From NCBI GenBank assembly GCA_021029595.1, contig JAJJOY010000003.1, positions 344,958-408,957 of the forward strand: a stretch of DNA of 64,000 bases. The letters are read 5' to 3'. This DNA is from Hominenteromicrobium mulieris (GTDB lineage: Bacteria > Bacillota > Clostridia > Oscillospirales > Acutalibacteraceae). Below the pieces are notes generated by a model, which saw only the letters and a list, made by a program, of their open reading frames with translations, was not told where the DNA came from and did no database searches. Of the stretch, positions 35,521 to 43,450 are shown in pieces; within the stretch, counting starts at the first letter, position 1, and each line of letters begins with the position of its first letter. Made by a program: the position numbers and the translations under genes.

Positions 35521-35562
35521 CGGCGCTCCGACAGGTTGCCCTGCCGAAGCGCCGTGGTTTTA
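35521..35562. terminator. Terminator between convergent flippase and isomerase genes
   Basis: CGGCGCT...AGCGCCG outer arms and a CAGG/CCTG inner stem fold around a TTGC loop, followed by a T-rich stretch. Confidence 0.75.
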
Positions 35563-35584
35563 TTTACGTGTTGTCAGAAAGGAA

Positions 35585-36553
35585 TCAGATCCAACGGGTC
35601 TCGGTCATCTTCGGCTCGAAGATGATAGCGGACTTCAGGGTCTCAACAGCCTTCATAAGGCCCTCGTTCTGGCTCATGAGGCTATCCTCATGTTCAATGC
35701 TGATGGCATAGTCATAGCCGACAAGGCGCAGAGCGCTGATGATGTCCTTCCAATAGAGCAGATCGTTGCCGTAGCCGACGCTGCGGAAGATCCAGGAGCG
35801 GTGTGCTTCGTCTGCATAGCTCTTCGTGTCGAGCGCGCCGTTCTTTGCCATGTTGTACTTATCGAGACGGGTATCCTTTGCGTGTACGTGGAAGATTGCG
35901 TCGCCGCCGAGCTCGCGGATAACAGCAACCGGATCCATGCCCTGCCAAATGAGGTGGGACGGGTCAAAGTTTGCGCCGATCTCCGGGCCCACAGCCTCAC
36001 GGAGCTTGAGGAGCGTCTCGGTGTTGTAAACACAGAAGCCCTGGTGCATTTCAAGAGCGATCTTGTTGACGCCGTGCTCTCTTGCGAATGCTACAAAATC
36101 CTTCCAGTAATCGACAAGAATCTTCCACTGATACTCAAGAATCTTACCGAAATCGTCCGGCCATGCGCATACAACCCAGTTCGGATACTGAGAGGTCTCG
36201 CAATCGCCCGGGCAGCCGGAGAAGCAGTTGATCTGATGCAGGCCGTATTTTTCAGCCATCAGAACTGCGTTGCGCATGTCCTTATCATAAGCCGCAGCCA
36301 GCTCCTTATTCGGGTGGATCGGGTTGCCGTGGCAGGAGAATGCGCTGACTTCCATATCATACTTCTTGATGGTATCGCAGAACTCCTGATACTTTGCTTC
36401 ATCGTGGAGCAAAACTTCCGGATCGCAGTGATCTTTGCCCGGATAGCCGCCGCAGCCGATTTCGACCATCTGGATGCCCATGGACTTGAAATACTTCAGT
36501 GCGTCCTCAAGAGGCATGTTGCCTACAACATTGGTAAGTACGCCTAACTTCAT
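35585..36553 (-). CDS. Sugar phosphate isomerase/epimerase (TIM barrel)
   Basis: The 322-residue protein is a xylose isomerase-like barrel with metal-ligand candidates in IALEMHQG (Glu), ANFDPSHL (Asp, His), FHVHAKDT (His, Asp) and SIEHED (Glu). This ligand set matches inosose dehydratase and ketose 3-epimerase relatives. It is a different protein from the isomerase at 27,649, which is shorter. AAGGAGTG precedes the ATG. A divergent MFS gene begins 269 nt away. Confidence 0.9.
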   Translation of the reverse strand: MKLGVLTNVVGNMPLEDALKYFKSMGIQMVEIGCGGYPGKDHCDPEVLLHDEAKYQEFCDTIKKYDMEVSAFSCHGNPIHPNKELAAAYDKDMRNAVLMAEKYGLHQINCFSGCPGDCETSQYPNWVVCAWPDDFGKILEYQWKILVDYWKDFVAFAREHGVNKIALEMHQGFCVYNTETLLKLREAVGPEIGANFDPSHLIWQGMDPVAVIRELGGDAIFHVHAKDTRLDKYNMAKNGALDTKSYADEAHRSWIFRSVGYGNDLLYWKDIISALRLVGYDYAISIEHEDSLMSQNEGLMKAVETLKSAIIFEPKMTETRWI

Positions 36554-36821
36554 GTTAAAACACTCCTTCTAATTGAATAAATCAAAAGAATAACAGATTG
36601 AATTGGGGCTTTTTCTGAAAGAGAAAACCCTGTTTGATTCTATTGTACTATATTTCCTTGGTAAAATCAACATGGATTTGGCTTTTACGCCGCATTTTTT
36701 TTGGAATGTCTTTCGGCAGATGTATGAAATTTTTGTGGTTTTCCGTCAAATTCACGGTAGAATTTCGCCGGGCCTTCCGCTATAATGAAAGTTAGCATTT
36801 TATTAAAGGCGGTATAATTAA

Positions 36822-38096
36822 ATGGAGAAGACCCAAAACTTTAAAAGCACCGTGTTTGCCTGCTACCGCGGGTATATCACGCAGGGCATTGTGAACAATC
36901 TCTCTCCCCTGTTTTTCGTGCTGTTCCAAAACAAATTCGGCATTTCGTATTCGCTGATTTCGGCACTTATTCTGTGCAACTTTGTGACGCAGGTCATCAC
37001 GGATGTGCTTTCCGTTAAATACGTAGACCGCATCGGCTACCGAAAATCGGCGGTCATCGCACACGCGCTGGCGTTTTTAGGTCTTGTGATGCAGGGCACG
37101 CTGCCGAATGTGCTGCCTGCGCCGTATGTGGGTCTTGTCCTTGCGACGATTGTGAACGGCGTGGGCGGCGGCCTGATTGAAGTTATCATCAGCCCGATTG
37201 TCGATTCCTGCCCGGGAGACGCGAAGGCCTCCGCGATGAGCCTTTTACATTCGTTTTACTGCTGGGGACAGGTAGGTGTGGTGCTCATCACGACGCTTTT
37301 GCTGCGCTTGATCGGCGAGGATCTGTGGTTTATCATCCCGATTTTGTGGTCTTTGCTGCCGCTTTATAATTTATTCCGTTTCCTCAAGGTGCCGCTGATG
37401 CCCACCGTGCCGGAGGAAGAGAAAACACCGCTCAAAACGCTGTTTACCTCGAAAATTTTCCTCGTGGCACTGCTTTTGATGCTTTGCGCGGGCGCGAGCG
37501 AGCTTGCCATGAGCCAGTGGAGCTCGCTGTTTGCGGAGCGTGCGCTCGGCGTGACGAAGGTCATCGGCGACCTTTTAGGGCCGTGCCTGTTTGCGGTGTT
37601 TATGGGCATCGGCAGAACAATCTATGGCGTGTGGGGCGAGAAAATCCATTTAACGGGCGCGATGGTATTCTGCGCCGCACTGTGTATTTTGTGCTATCTC
37701 GGTACGGCTTTATTTGAAAACCCGTGGCTTTCTCTGCTTTCATGCGCGCTGTGCGGCTTTTCCGTGAGCCTCATGTGGCCGGGCACGTTTTCGCTGACTT
37801 CCGCTGCATACCCGAAGGGCGGCACGGCGATGTTCGGCATTTTGGCGGTGTTGGGCGATGTGGGCTGCTCTGTGGGCCCGGCATTGATGGGCGCAGTGAG
37901 CGGCGCGGTTTCCGGCAATGCAAAAATCGCCGCATCTTTCCCGAATCTCACTGCGGACCAACTCGGTTTAAAGAGCGGTATGCTGTTTTCCTCGGTTTTT
38001 CCGGCATTTATTTTAATCGGCGTTCTGTTGCTCACACGGTTTCATAAGGCTGCGAATAAAAAGCCAAGCCCCAAAGCGGACTTGAGCGAAGAATAG
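36822..38096 (+). CDS. Major facilitator superfamily transporter
   Basis: The 424-residue protein has 12 predicted membrane helices and the MFS loop 2-3 motif in the form YVDRIGYRKSAV. The conserved GAPxMGA-like stretch appears as VGPALMGAVSGAV near the end. Sequence resembles the group of MFS proteins found beside sugar-catabolic genes. It lies next to a TIM-barrel isomerase and a fucosidase, so a mono- or disaccharide is the likely substrate. Ribosome site AAAGGCGG; a TATAAT box at 36781-36786 may be its -10. Confidence 0.88.
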   Translation: MEKTQNFKSTVFACYRGYITQGIVNNLSPLFFVLFQNKFGISYSLISALILCNFVTQVITDVLSVKYVDRIGYRKSAVIAHALAFLGLVMQGTLPNVLPAPYVGLVLATIVNGVGGGLIEVIISPIVDSCPGDAKASAMSLLHSFYCWGQVGVVLITTLLLRLIGEDLWFIIPILWSLLPLYNLFRFLKVPLMPTVPEEEKTPLKTLFTSKIFLVALLLMLCAGASELAMSQWSSLFAERALGVTKVIGDLLGPCLFAVFMGIGRTIYGVWGEKIHLTGAMVFCAALCILCYLGTALFENPWLSLLSCALCGFSVSLMWPGTFSLTSAAYPKGGTAMFGILAVLGDVGCSVGPALMGAVSGAVSGNAKIAASFPNLTADQLGLKSGMLFSSVFPAFILIGVLLLTRFHKAANKKPSPKADLSEE

Positions 38097-38116
38097 TTTT
38101 CAGGCAACAGATAGAG

Positions 38117-38176
38117 AAAAAGTGCAATGCAAATCTCTTGCATTTGAATTTGCAAGGGATAAATTGTTGCACTTTT
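38117..38176. terminator. Long hairpin after the MFS gene
   Basis: Outer arms AAAAGTGCAA and TTGCACTTTT and an inner 10-bp stem (ATCTCTTGCA with TGCAAGGGAT) form a 60-nt hairpin with A-rich and T-rich flanks. It can stop transcription from both sides. Confidence 0.75.
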
Positions 38177-38228
38177 GCCAGATTGCTACCAAACAGAATT
38201 TGTGAATGCAAACCTCAAAGCAGTTTGC

Positions 38229-38345
38229 TTCCTGCAGGCTTTCTATCCTGCGGCCTGTGTCAGCACACATGCCGTTGTGCTTTGCGACATGAACGGCAGA
38301 CAAATGCCGCTCTCACCTGCGCCGATTAGCAGCTCCGTGCCGTTT
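38229..38345 (-). pseudogene. Possible gene tail downstream of the fucosidase
   Basis: On the minus strand an open stretch of about 35 codons without a start codon reads ELLIGAGESGICLPF... and ends at a TAG. Its codon use is like the host. It may be the 3' remnant of a gene that once followed the fucosidase. I do not recognise the protein. Confidence 0.25.
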
Positions 38346-38371
38346 TCGCAGGAGGCTTATACGTCAGATAC

Positions 38372-39418
38372 TCACCGTAACAGTTGGGTTTCCAGCTCGC
38401 GAACGCGGCGAAGAATATCGACGGAATAGGACGGAATACGGCCGAGCGCATCGGGACCGACGTTCAAAAGGTAGTTTACACCCATGCCGTTGAGCTTCTG
38501 CTTGTTTGCAAGGATCTGCTCGGGTGTTTTCCAGTTGTGGTCGTAGTATTTGAAGCCCCATGTGTCGTTCAGCGTGGCCGCGGTCTCATAGAGGTTATAC
38601 GGCGAATACTTGAAGCCGAACAGATCGTTCATGGACTGCATGTCCCCTGCGCGTTCTTTCGAGATCTCTGCCGGACGCTCTGCGGGAATCTCGTTATCGC
38701 CGAGAGAAACGTAATCATACACGCCGTTGCCGAGGCGAGAGTTCACAAGGCAGTCCGGCTGATACTGCTTCACAAGGTCGTAAAGCTCCTGACTCTGCGC
38801 CTTTGTCATCACGCCCGGGGTATCGAACCAGATCAGGCAGATGTCGCCGTATTTTGTCATGATCTCCTTCACCTGCGGCTTGATCTTCTCGTTAAAGCAG
38901 ATGGAGTAGTCTTTGTTGTCTGCACCGGGGAAATCCCAGTTGTTATACCACGCCGTGCCTGCGCAGCCGGTGGTTTTGTCGTAGCCGCCGCCGTGCGGGT
39001 GGTGCCAGTCAAGCTCCTGCGAATAGTAAAGCCCCAGCTTTAAACCGTGCTTGTAGCAGGCTTCCGCCAGCTCTGCGATGAGGTCTCTTCCAAATGGCGT
39101 TGCTTTTTTGATGTTGTATGCATCGCAGTCGGAATCAAACAGCGCAAAGCCCTCGTGGTGCTTAGAGGTAACCACAAAGTAGGTCATGCCGCATTCTTTT
39201 GCAAGCTTTACCCACTCCTCCGCATTAAAATAAACAGGGTTGAACGCACCCGCAAGCTGTTCCATTTCGCGGTTCGGGATGGCAAAGGCGGACTGGATCC
39301 ATTCACCGTAATCATAAGGCGTGCGGCGCCCTCTGTACTCACCGGCGAGCATGGAATAGAGTCCGAAGTGGACCATCATGCCGTATTTCGCTTCGCGAAA
39401 CCATTCGATATTGTTCAT
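38372..39418 (-). CDS. GH29 alpha-L-fucosidase
   Basis: The ATG at 39418 gives 348 residues of catalytic domain only; the frame is open upstream to 39556 but that part is not fucosidase-like. The family signature is visible: an N-terminal WFREAKYGMMVHFGLYS, the TSKHHEGFALFDS loop, GLYYSQELDW, and the nucleophile Asp in DICLIWFDTPG. GH29 enzymes release L-fucose from glycans such as mucin or milk oligosaccharides. There is no signal peptide, so imported oligosaccharides would be its substrate. The strong ribosome site is 46 nt upstream, with a hairpin between it and the ATG. Confidence 0.92.
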   Translation of the reverse strand: MNNIEWFREAKYGMMVHFGLYSMLAGEYRGRRTPYDYGEWIQSAFAIPNREMEQLAGAFNPVYFNAEEWVKLAKECGMTYFVVTSKHHEGFALFDSDCDAYNIKKATPFGRDLIAELAEACYKHGLKLGLYYSQELDWHHPHGGGYDKTTGCAGTAWYNNWDFPGADNKDYSICFNEKIKPQVKEIMTKYGDICLIWFDTPGVMTKAQSQELYDLVKQYQPDCLVNSRLGNGVYDYVSLGDNEIPAERPAEISKERAGDMQSMNDLFGFKYSPYNLYETAATLNDTWGFKYYDHNWKTPEQILANKQKLNGMGVNYLLNVGPDALGRIPSYSVDILRRVRELETQLLR

Positions 39419-39427
39419 GTCTTTTCT

Positions 39428-39473
39428 GCACGGCTGCCGACGAAAAAAATTGCGCAGCCGTGCTTCCTCCTTT
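39428..39473 (-). promoter_or_regulatory. Ribosome site separated from the fucosidase ATG by a hairpin
   Basis: AAAGGAGG (39466-39473) is directly followed on the minus strand by a perfect 10-bp stem (39454-39463 with 39428-39437, 16-nt loop). The ATG comes 9 nt after the stem. When the stem folds, the ribosome site and ATG come to about 11 nt apart. Confidence 0.7.
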
Positions 39474-39493
39474 GAGAATTTTTTATGTACCCT

Positions 39494-39522
39494 ATTATAG
39501 CATACGGAACCGAATCTGTCTT
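39494..39522 (-). promoter_or_regulatory. Promoter of the fucosidase gene (extended -10)
   Basis: On the minus strand AAGACA (39517-39522), a 17-nt spacer and TGC-TATAAT (-10 at 39494-39499) are present. The TG motif of an extended -10 box compensates the weaker -35. Confidence 0.7.
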
Positions 39523-39613
39523 GCTGTTTCTTTTTTATACAAGCGAAAAAAGCCATGCAGCGTGCTATACTGAAAATGAAGACAAATCAAAGCGGAAAAA
39601 CCGGAGACATAGT

Positions 39614-39721
39614 ATGGCGGAATATGTAGATATTGTAGATGAGAACGGGATCCCCACAAGCGAAACGGTAGAGCACGAAACGGCGCACGCAAAGGGCTTT
39701 CGGCACCGCACCCGCGCTTGA
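39614..39721 (+). pseudogene. Truncated NUDIX hydrolase gene (N-terminus only)
   Basis: The ATG at 39614 opens a frame that reads like the start of a NUDIX hydrolase of the isopentenyl-diphosphate isomerase-like group (DIVDENGIPTSETVEHETAH, then GFRHRT). Host-like sequence ends at about 39,715, just where HVW would be expected, and the frame stops at 39721. A complete enzyme has 160-200 residues. The break marks the left limit of foreign DNA. Confidence 0.8.
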
Positions 39722-39869
39722 CGCAAAAGCACTTGCGAGCCTGCTTGCCAGCAATCCCGAACTACTCAAAAAGGCTTTGGAGTCTGTCCTGCTTGCAATA
39801 ACACCTGAGTTTATTAGCGAAGCGCAAATTAGCAAACGGACTGAAAACCGAATGAAAATACGTCGATAA
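39715..39869 (+). pseudogene. 3' fragment of an unrecognised gene at the insertion boundary
   Basis: Starting right at the NUDIX break, about 50 codons without a start codon are open and end at TAA 39867-39869. The translation (containing SLLASNPELLKKALESVLLA) is a regular amphipathic helix pattern, so it was probably coding. The gene's front part is missing. The frame differs from that of the NUDIX fragment. Confidence 0.45.
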
Positions 39870-39989
39870 TGCAGTGCGTATTAGCAAAATGCTAACTGTG
39901 GAAATACAGAAAAAGTGATTGGTCTTGACCACAAAATGCCAAACCTGTGATTAGCAATTAGCAAGCAGCCAACCACAACAGAAAATAAA

Positions 39990-40020
39990 AGCCGAAAAGC
40001 CCGATTTTACTAGGCTTTTC
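39990..40020. repeat. Truncated terminator, copy of the element at 41,268
   Basis: These 31 nt are identical to 41268-41298. The match ends within the 3' arm of the hairpin, so this copy can no longer form the full 12-bp stem. Confidence 0.85.
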
Positions 40021-40497
40021 CGAAATTATAGTGTTAATCATTTCTTTTTTTGAAATCTGCTAATATTATGCCGTTTTTCCATTCGTTTTAGCAAGGTATT
40101 AGCAAACGCAAAGATTTTTGGGGAACATCATTAAGTTAATAGGATACTCGTTACGAGTGCTAATTCACAGTTGAATTTTTTGTTCTTTTTATATTAGTAT
40201 AAATAAAATTTAACTTAAATAAGTCATAGAGATATCTGTATTCAGTTTTCAAAATACACAAAATACAAATGAAAGGCTTCCATTTTCGTGGTTCGGAATT
40301 AACTCCTTCACTTGTTTGAACCGGGAGGGCGTTTTTGGGGGTGTTTTTTCAAAATTTCTTGAAAAAATTTTTTGTAAACAAAAAGCCGCCTATTTCCCTC
40401 GTAATCGAGGTCAATAGACGGCGGGTAGAAATATTCATAATTTTGGTGTATAATAGGAAATTAAGAGAAAGATAAATTTGAATTTGTGGAGGATAAT
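40021..40497. other. AT-rich spacer with one hairpin
   Basis: No gene is visible. A hairpin at 40384-40422 (GCCGCCTATT with AATAGACGGC and an inner CCTCG/CGAGG) has a T-run on the minus strand. A TATAAT at 40449-40454 may be the -10 of the NTF2-like gene. Confidence 0.55.
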
Positions 40498-40830
40498 ATG
40501 AAAGTAGATGTCATTAAGAAATATTTTCAGTCTTGGTTAGATAACGATGTTGAGATTGTAAAACAGACTTTTTCTGAAAATGCTTTGTATAGTGAATGCT
40601 ATGGACCTGAATATCATGGCTTATCACAAATTGTAACATGGTTTGAAAATTGGAATAATAAGGGACAAGTATTGGAATGGACAATCAAACGAATATTTGA
40701 GCAAAACCAAACGTTAATTGTTGAATGGTACTTCAGATGTAATTATGATGGTAAGATAGATGGCTTTGATGGTGTTACAATAGCAGATTTTGATAAGGAT
40801 ATGAAAATATTAAAATTATGTGAATTTTAG
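40498..40830 (+). CDS. NTF2/SnoaL-like small protein
   Basis: The ATG at 40498 follows GGAGG by 6 nt and gives 110 residues. The pattern of an N-terminal helix (IKKYFQSWLDNDVEIVKQTF), ALYSE and a GLSQIVTWFENWN helix, then a curved sheet ending in GVTIADFD, matches the SnoaL-like cone fold that often binds small hydrophobic ligands. Function is unknown. The gene is much more AT-rich than the host backbone, which points to recent acquisition. It ends shortly before a terminator at 40,904. Confidence 0.75.
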   Translation: MKVDVIKKYFQSWLDNDVEIVKQTFSENALYSECYGPEYHGLSQIVTWFENWNNKGQVLEWTIKRIFEQNQTLIVEWYFRCNYDGKIDGFDGVTIADFDKDMKILKLCEF

Positions 40831-40903
40831 TCGAAGGCAGAACACTACTATCCATATGAATCATGATCTAAATTCCAGTTTGTCGAACTTACTCTAAATT
40901 AGC

Positions 40904-40938
40904 AAAGACCGCTTACAAAAGTGTAGGCGGTCTTTTTT
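40904..40938 (+). terminator. Terminator after the NTF2-like gene
   Basis: AAAGACCGC and GCGGTCTTT arms with an inner TACA/TGTA pairing are followed by TTTTTT. Confidence 0.8.
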
Positions 40939-40943
40939 CGTGT

Positions 40944-41104
40944 TTAGATATATTTGATTTTGAGCTTTCTTTTCTTGGCTGAAAGCACCTTGCAAAGAAT
41001 ATCATCTACTGCGTCCGTGTATCTGCCTTGTGCTATCAGGCTGTTCTTCAAACGGATAAGTGATTGCAACACTCTCCTGTATTCTTCATCGGAGCAGAGA
41101 GGGT
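40944..41104 (-). pseudogene. Fragment of a small mobile-element protein
   Basis: On the minus strand about 50 codons are open and end at TAA 40944-40946. The translation includes SLIRLKNSLIAQGRYTDAVD and a Lys-rich end, a pattern I associate with small proteins of Clostridia conjugative elements. There is no start codon in frame: the frame closes just upstream, next to a TTTGCTAAT motif. I do not recognise a named family. Confidence 0.4.
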
Positions 41105-41267
41105 ATTTTCATTAGCAAAATTGCGAAAACCCTGCCGATTTTTATTAGCAAGCAGTCCACCTGAAAGGCGGACGACATTAGTCCCAATTTCCATTAGCTG
41201 ACGGAGGATTTGCTAATGAGGTTTTCTGCATTTTTCAGTTTCATTGTCTTTGAACTAAAATAAAAAA

Positions 41268-41302
41268 AGCCGAAAAGCCCGATTTTACTAGGCTTTTCGG
41301 CT
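41268..41302 (-). terminator. Complete terminator downstream of the tRNA fragment
   Basis: A 12-bp stem AGCCGAAAAGCC/GGCTTTTCGGCT with an 11-nt loop is followed on the minus strand by TTTTTTT. It lies 7 nt after the 3' CCA of the tRNA remnant. Confidence 0.85.
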
Positions 41303-41309
41303 GTGCTTT

Positions 41310-41353
41310 TGGCACCCCCTGCGAGAATCGAACTCACAACTAACCCTTAGGAG
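41310..41353 (-). other. 3' half of a tRNA-Arg(CCT) gene: probable attachment-site remnant
   Basis: The minus strand reads, in order, the anticodon loop CTCCTAA, anticodon-stem strand GGGTT, variable loop AGTT, T-arm GTGAG-TTCGATT-CTCGC, acceptor strand AGGGGGT, discriminator G and CCA. Sequence upstream of the loop does not pair with the stem, so only the 3' half is tRNA. Elements that integrate at tRNA genes leave such a fragment at one end. Confidence 0.75.
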
Positions 41354-41591
41354 TATGGCTTACCATGTGATACACGGTTCGGATGTAACTTCCAATATCA
41401 TCCCTTACGCAGAATGACTTGTAGTAAACGAACTTTATGATGCAAAACACCTATTCTGACGCAGTTTTATGTGTCCGTTGGGTGGTCCTATTAGCAAATT
41501 CTTAGCAAGAGGACACCCAGCCAAAGCCGATTGCTACTGCCATTCTTCACTCCCTTAGTCAAAATGACAAGGCAAATACATGGAGATTACT
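41354..41591. other. Spacer before the excisionase-like gene
   Basis: This spacer has no gene. It contains two TTAGCAA copies 11 bp apart at 41,491 and 41,502. Confidence 0.5.
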
Positions 41592-41789
41592 ATGGACAAG
41601 AAAGAGAAAAAGTCACTGCCGGAACCGCGCACATATACCGTGGAACAGATTGCGGCTATGCTCAACATTGGCCGCACAACCGCATATCAGCTCGTCAAGC
41701 AGGAGGAGTTCAGGATCGTCCGCATAGGAAATGCGATCCGCGTCTCCAAGAAATCTTTTGACGAGTGGCTGGAAAGTTTGGAATTGTGA
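41592..41789 (+). CDS. Excisionase-like helix-turn-helix protein
   Basis: The ATG at 41592 follows GGAG by 6 nt and gives 65 residues. The MerR-type winged helix is clear: YTVEQIAAMLNIGRTTAYQL, then VRIGNAIRVSKKSFDEWL. Such small HTH_17 proteins act as excision directionality factors or regulators in conjugative elements. It is the first gene of the ICE backbone to the right of the tRNA remnant, and a terminator follows it. No matching tyrosine integrase is visible in the window. Confidence 0.85.
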   Translation: MDKKEKKSLPEPRTYTVEQIAAMLNIGRTTAYQLVKQEEFRIVRIGNAIRVSKKSFDEWLESLEL

Positions 41790-41800
41790 ATATCGCAAGA

Positions 41801-41838
41801 AACGCCGTAGGCTCAAAAAACCTATGGCGTTTTTTTAT
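41801..41838 (+). terminator. Terminator after the excisionase-like gene
   Basis: AACGCCGTAGG and CCTATGGCGTT arms around a 9-nt loop are followed by TTTTTT. Confidence 0.85.
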
Positions 41839-41861
41839 ACCCATTTTGAAGGAGGCTGGCA

Positions 41862-42383
41862 ATGAAATTGACAGAAGCAGAAATGAGGATGGTGTTTCAG
41901 ATTGAAAGTACCAATCAGAACGCTGCCCTGAATGAGATTTACATGACATGGCGCTACGCGCCGAACCCGGCAACGAAAGAAACGGCGGAAGGCCTTCTGG
42001 ACAAGCTCCGTCCCCTGTCGGATCAGGAGTGCATGGATTTGATCCGCAAGGTGCAGGCCGAATACCGTCTGCCGGAGAAAGCCCGCACCATCGGGGAAAT
42101 GCTGGCAGAGGCCAGACAGCAATCCGGGGCGCAGAAGTTATCTGGTCATGACATTATGGCTTTGGAGCGTTTCGACCCGGCAACCAGACACATGATCGTC
42201 TTTGATGTTCTTACCCATGACTCGCCTGTTGGCTGGAAGGGTGAGAAAATGCGCCTGTTCCTGACTGACGCCGGATACAGTAAGGCTTTGGAAAATCAGG
42301 AAAAGGGGCATATCAAAATCCGCAACCATGCGAAGGTGCTTTCCGGCGATCTCCACTATGACCATAAAGACCGTGAGAGGTAG
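41862..42383 (+). CDS. Conserved ICE protein of unknown function
   Basis: I cannot assign a named family. The 173-residue protein is hydrophilic and helical, with no signal or membrane segment. It ends in a segment around HIKIRNHAKVLSGDLHYDHKD that resembles a short beta hairpin. AAGGAGG precedes the ATG. Position at the head of the replication and coupling genes of the ICE suggests a role in replication or transfer control. It is separated from the next gene by 170 nt. Confidence 0.7.
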   Translation: MKLTEAEMRMVFQIESTNQNAALNEIYMTWRYAPNPATKETAEGLLDKLRPLSDQECMDLIRKVQAEYRLPEKARTIGEMLAEARQQSGAQKLSGHDIMALERFDPATRHMIVFDVLTHDSPVGWKGEKMRLFLTDAGYSKALENQEKGHIKIRNHAKVLSGDLHYDHKDRER

Positions 42384-42553
42384 CCGCCCTAAAAATGTAT
42401 CAAAATCAGTGGGATATCTTCTGTTTCTTCCTCTGTAGCTTGCGTTCTGAACAGGGCGTGGATGTTTTCCCATGTGGGAGGCTATGGAGGCGTACAGACG
42501 GATAAACCGCTTAAAATCAACACTTTTTATTTTCACAGGAAGGAGGTGTGAAG

Positions 42554-43450
42554 ATGGCTGTTTTTCGTATTGAAAAGACCCGTGATTATACGGTCATGTC
42601 GAACCATCACTTGAAAGATCGAACGCTGACCCTGAAATCCAAAGGGCTGCTGTCCATGATGTTGTCGCTCCCTGACGAGTGGAATTACACCACCAGAGGT
42701 CTTGCGGCGATCTGTCGGGAAGGTGTGGACAGCATCGGTGCGGCGTTGAAGGAGTTGGAAACCCACGGGTATATCCGGCGCACCCAGCTTCGGGATGAAA
42801 AAGGCAAGATCACGGATACCGAGTATGTCATTTACGAAATGCCTCAGTGCGAGCCGCCGTCAAGCCCAGGTACGCCTTTACCGGGTACGGCAAAGCCATA
42901 TACGGAAAACCCGGATATGGGTATCCCGGATACGGCGGAACCGTGTACGGAAAACCCCGCACAATTAAATACTAATCAAACAAAGACTGATTTATCAAGT
43001 ACGGAGATATCAAATCCTATCCCATCAAATCCCCCTACCCCCACAGGGGCAAGGATGGGAACGGATCAGATGGGAGCCAGAGAATGTTATCGTGAAGTGA
43101 TTTTGGATAACATCGAGTACAGCTATCTGGTGCAGGACAATCATATCGACTGTGAGCAGCTTGACGAGATTGTTGACCTGATCGTGGATACCGTGTGTTC
43201 TGCCCGCAAAGTCATCCGCATCGCCGGAGACGATTATCCGGCGGAGGTGGTAAAGTCCCGGTTTATGAAGCTGGACAGTTCCCATGTTCAGTATGTCATG
43301 GACTGCATGAAGGACAACACCACCTATGTCCGCAATATCAAGAAATACCTTCTGGCGGCGCTGTATAACGCCCCGACCACCATCAACAGCTACTATTCTT
43401 CCTTGGTACAGCACGATATGTACGGGGACGGGCAAAGGGGGCGAGGCTAA
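42554..43450 (+). CDS. ICE replication-initiator-like winged-helix protein (DUF6017-like C-terminus)
   Basis: The ATG at 42554 follows GGAGGTG; the earlier GTG lies within that ribosome site. The 298-residue protein begins with a domain typical of phage and plasmid replisome organisers (VMSNHHLKDRTLTLKSKGLL, then a winged helix around LAAICREGVDSIGAALKELE). A Pro-rich linker with TAEPxTENP-like repeats follows, and a C-terminal helical domain (about residues 190-290) resembles DUF6017. It likely starts replication of the excised circle. It abuts pcfB. Confidence 0.82.
   Translation: MAVFRIEKTRDYTVMSNHHLKDRTLTLKSKGLLSMMLSLPDEWNYTTRGLAAICREGVDSIGAALKELETHGYIRRTQLRDEKGKITDTEYVIYEMPQCEPPSSPGTPLPGTAKPYTENPDMGIPDTAEPCTENPAQLNTNQTKTDLSSTEISNPIPSNPPTPTGARMGTDQMGARECYREVILDNIEYSYLVQDNHIDCEQLDEIVDLIVDTVCSARKVIRIAGDDYPAEVVKSRFMKLDSSHVQYVMDCMKDNTTYVRNIKKYLLAALYNAPTTINSYYSSLVQHDMYGDGQRGRG

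Larger units (their letters stand above)
39814..41510. repeat. Dispersed TTAGCAA heptamer, about a dozen copies
   Basis: TTAGCAA on the plus strand occurs at 39829, 39881, 39951, 39958, 40088, 40099, 40899, 41112, 41144, 41491 and 41502, with reversed copies near 40058 and 41210. Several are paired 7 or 11 bp apart. The motif appears in both the gene-tail fragments and the non-coding parts. Confidence 0.65.

Noticed and set aside
41310..41420. An intact tRNA gene in the ICE
   Set aside because: Only the part from the anticodon loop to CCA fits; upstream bases do not pair with the anticodon stem or acceptor strand.
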